A stretch of 64,000 nt of DNA from assembly GCF_014982785.1 (NCBI RefSeq), contig NZ_JADCKB010000012.1, positions 1-64,000 on the forward strand, written 5' to 3'. The stretch comes from Ructibacterium gallinarum (GTDB lineage Bacteria; Bacillota; Clostridia; Monoglobales; Monoglobaceae). The notes under the pieces are model-generated. The model searched no databases, was not told the origin of the DNA, and saw only the letters and a program-made list of their open reading frames with translations. Shown in pieces: positions 62,265-64,000 of the stretch (positions within the stretch are counted from its first letter, which is position 1; each line of letters opens with the position of its first letter). A program made the translations under genes and the position numbers.

Positions 62265-63644
62265 ATGAAAATCAAAGAGTTGTTTGCCGGCCAGGCGGAA
62301 GATGGTAAAAGCGTAGAGGTCTGCGGCTGGGTACGAACCCTGCGCGTGTCAAAAAATTTTGGATTTATCGAGCTCAATGACGGCTCTTATTTTAAGAATC
62401 TGCAGGTTGTAATTGAGGCGGAGAAGCTGGAGAACTTTGCGGAAATCTCCAAGCAAAACGTGGGAGCGGCCCTGCGGGTCAGCGGTGTTTTGGCGCTGAC
62501 GCCGGAGGCAAAGCAGCCCTTTGAGGTAAAAGCGGACCGGGTAGAGATCGAAGGGGTCAGCGCACCGGAATATCCGCTGCAGAAGAAGCGGCACTCCTTT
62601 GAATACCTGCGCACCATTCCTCATCTGCGGGCGCGGACCAATACTTTTTCCGCAGTGTTTCGTGTGCGGTCGCTGGTGGCCTTTGCCATTCATAAATTCT
62701 TTAATGAGCGTGGCTTTGTGTATGTGCATACGCCGCTGATCACCGGCAGCGACTGTGAGGGTGCGGGCGAGATGTTCCAGGTAACCACGCTGGATCAGGA
62801 CAACCTGCCCCGGGATGAACAGGGCAAGGTGGATTACAGCAAAGATTTCTTTGGACGCCGCACTTCTTTGACGGTCAGCGGACAGTTAGAAGGCGAAGAT
62901 TTTGCCATGGCCTTTGGGGATATCTATACCTTTGGACCCACCTTTCGGGCGGAAAACTCCAATACCACCCGGCACGCGGCGGAATTTTGGATGATCGAGC
63001 CGGAAATCGCCTTTGCGGACTTAAATGATGATATGCGCCTTGCGGAGGATATGCTCAAGTATATCATCCGGTACGTATTGGAAAATGCCCCGGAGGAAAT
63101 GCAGTTCTTTAACAGCTTTGTGGACAAAGGCCTGCTTGAGCGGCTTGACAATGTGGTGAACAATGAATTTGGCCATGTAACCTATACCGAAGCGATAGAG
63201 CTTCTTGAAAAAAGCGGAAAGAATTTTGAATACCCGGTGTCCTGGGGCATGGATCTTCAAACCGAGCACGAGCGGTATCTGACGGAAGAAGTGTTTAAGA
63301 AGCCGATTTTCGTGACCGACTATCCAAAGGAGATCAAGGCCTTTTATATGCGGCTCAATGACGATGGTAAAACGGTTGCGGCCATGGATTGTCTGGTTCC
63401 CGGTATTGGTGAAATTATCGGCGGAAGCCAGAGAGAAGAACGGCTGGATGTACTCTGCGAGAGAATGAAGGAAATGGGGCTTGCAGAAGATGATTACAGC
63501 CACTATTTGGATCTGCGCCGGTACGGCGGCACCAAACACGCAGGCTATGGTCTGGGTTTTGAACGTGCCATTATGTATCTTACCGGCATGAGCAATATTC
63601 GAGACGTACTGCCCTATCCCAGAACGGTAAACAGCCTGTATTAA
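62265..63644 (+). CDS. asnS: Asparaginyl-tRNA synthetase
   Basis: A 459-residue class II synthetase. The N-terminal OB-fold anticodon-binding domain ([25 protein letters not shown]) is followed by class II motifs: motif 2 [29 protein letters not shown] and motif 3 [28 protein letters not shown]. The presence of TxxHxxEF and the AsnRS-type C-terminus separates it from AspRS. ATG 62265 has AAAGGAAG upstream and gives MKIKELFAG; a frame from 62235 lacks support. Confidence 0.96.
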   Translation: MKIKELFAGQAEDGKSVEVCGWVRTLRVSKNFGFIELNDGSYFKNLQVVIEAEKLENFAEISKQNVGAALRVSGVLALTPEAKQPFEVKADRVEIEGVSAPEYPLQKKRHSFEYLRTIPHLRARTNTFSAVFRVRSLVAFAIHKFFNERGFVYVHTPLITGSDCEGAGEMFQVTTLDQDNLPRDEQGKVDYSKDFFGRRTSLTVSGQLEGEDFAMAFGDIYTFGPTFRAENSNTTRHAAEFWMIEPEIAFADLNDDMRLAEDMLKYIIRYVLENAPEEMQFFNSFVDKGLLERLDNVVNNEFGHVTYTEAIELLEKSGKNFEYPVSWGMDLQTEHERYLTEEVFKKPIFVTDYPKEIKAFYMRLNDDGKTVAAMDCLVPGIGEIIGGSQREERLDVLCERMKEMGLAEDDYSHYLDLRRYGGTKHAGYGLGFERAIMYLTGMSNIRDVLPYPRTVNSLY

Positions 63645-63678
63645 TATAGACTTTGAAAAAGAAACGGAGAGAATAGCA

Positions 63679-64000
63679 ATGATTTTCGGAATACCCATTT
63701 GGCGGATCATCTTAATCATCACTCTGATTTTTCTGGTAATTAAACGTGCGGATCTGGTTGCGGCTGTCGGCCGGGTGAAATACGGCAAGCGCCAATTTCC
63801 GGAAGCAATGAAGATTTTTAAAATTGCGGATAAGATTGGAAATTTGAATATCAGCAACAAGATTACCCTGGGTTATGTCTGTCTGCGCTGCGGCGCACTG
63901 GAGGAAGCGCGGAAGAACCTGCGGCTTTGTCTGTCCCTGACCAAACGGGACAGTGCCGACCGGAATCAGGTGAAAAACCTGCTGGCATTGGTCAGCTGGA
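63679..64000 (+). CDS. N-terminal part of a TPR-like membrane protein, cut by the window edge
   Basis: The first 107 codons read MIFGIPIWRIILIITLIFLVI (one membrane helix), then VKYGKRQFPEAMKIFKIADKIGNLNISNKITLGYVCLRCGALEEARKNLRLCLSL, which looks like tetratricopeptide repeats. ACGGAGAG lies about ten bases upstream. The gene follows asnS by 34 bases and runs off the right end. Function unknown. Confidence 0.75.
   Translation, partial: MIFGIPIWRIILIITLIFLVIKRADLVAAVGRVKYGKRQFPEAMKIFKIADKIGNLNISNKITLGYVCLRCGALEEARKNLRLCLSLTKRDSADRNQVKNLLALVSW

Noticed and set aside
1-64000. CRISPR arrays and rRNA genes
   Set aside because: I saw no regularly spaced direct repeats of 25-40 bases, no cas-like proteins and no rRNA segments.

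Overview
The window looks like a chromosomal segment of a gut-type anaerobic Bacillota (class Clostridia). Support comes from the DnaA / DnaD / DnaC(DnaI)-type initiation genes, Shine-Dalgarno sites close to AGGAGG, several TTG starts, WYL and YesN/YesM-type regulators, S-layer-homology anchors and LplB/YtcP-type sugar importers. Species cannot be fixed from the sequence. Housekeeping and carbohydrate regions are visibly richer in GC than the left 15 kb, which looks acquired.

Layout. (1) 1-15 kb, accessory island on the far side of rplM-rpsI: a His-rich EamA transporter and HxlR regulator; a tight three-gene operon on the minus strand (YjbR/TerB-N/TerB-C protein, BrxD-like ATPase, Lhr/BrxHI-like helicase); a 311-bp element with 45-bp terminal inverted repeats that places mirror-image promoters between this operon and a divergent esterase / orphan adenylation domain / GNAT operon; then a beta-lactamase-fold remnant, a TetR regulator, a frameshifted MATE exporter, a radical SAM protein and a wrecked HTH/DUF6017 replication-initiator gene from a mobile element. 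(2) 15-26.5 kb, core: rpsI-rplM, tRNA-Tyr, a DUF1275 protein, gltX, a MetRS-like protein with a degraded KMSKS loop, an EamA transporter, a WYL regulator coupled to a membrane RCC1-repeat protein, and a DacF-type carboxypeptidase. (3) 26.6-49.3 kb, a carbohydrate locus: YesN/YesM-like two-component system, LplB/YtcP-like ABC importer with lipoprotein, three large secreted proteins (two with S-layer anchors, one a probable polysaccharide lyase), two FAD oxidoreductases, a GH105 unsaturated-uronide hydrolase and a GH2 beta-mannosidase-like enzyme. A surface lyase, import, then intracellular GH105/GH2 and oxidoreductase steps form a coherent route for a uronate-containing polysaccharide. (4) 49.3-51 kb, a solitary retron-type reverse transcriptase with a well-formed candidate msr-msd RNA in front of it, abutting an IS1182-type transposase remnant. 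(5) 51-59 kb, the replication-initiation / ribosome-assembly neighbourhood: dnaA-mnmE-dnaD-dnaC on minus, divergent from rpmH-rnpA-yidD-yidC-jag on plus; no dnaN follows dnaA and I see no DnaA-box cluster. (6) 59-64 kb: Cys-rich small protein, argD, argF, a GNAT, asnS and a truncated TPR-like gene at the window edge.

The two most interesting systems are the retron at 49763-50949 (promoter, a1/a2 arms, msr hairpin and a 14-bp msd stem readable from sequence, but no visible effector) and the three-gene TerB/BrxD/BrxHI-like operon at 2215-7636 with its mirrored-promoter element.
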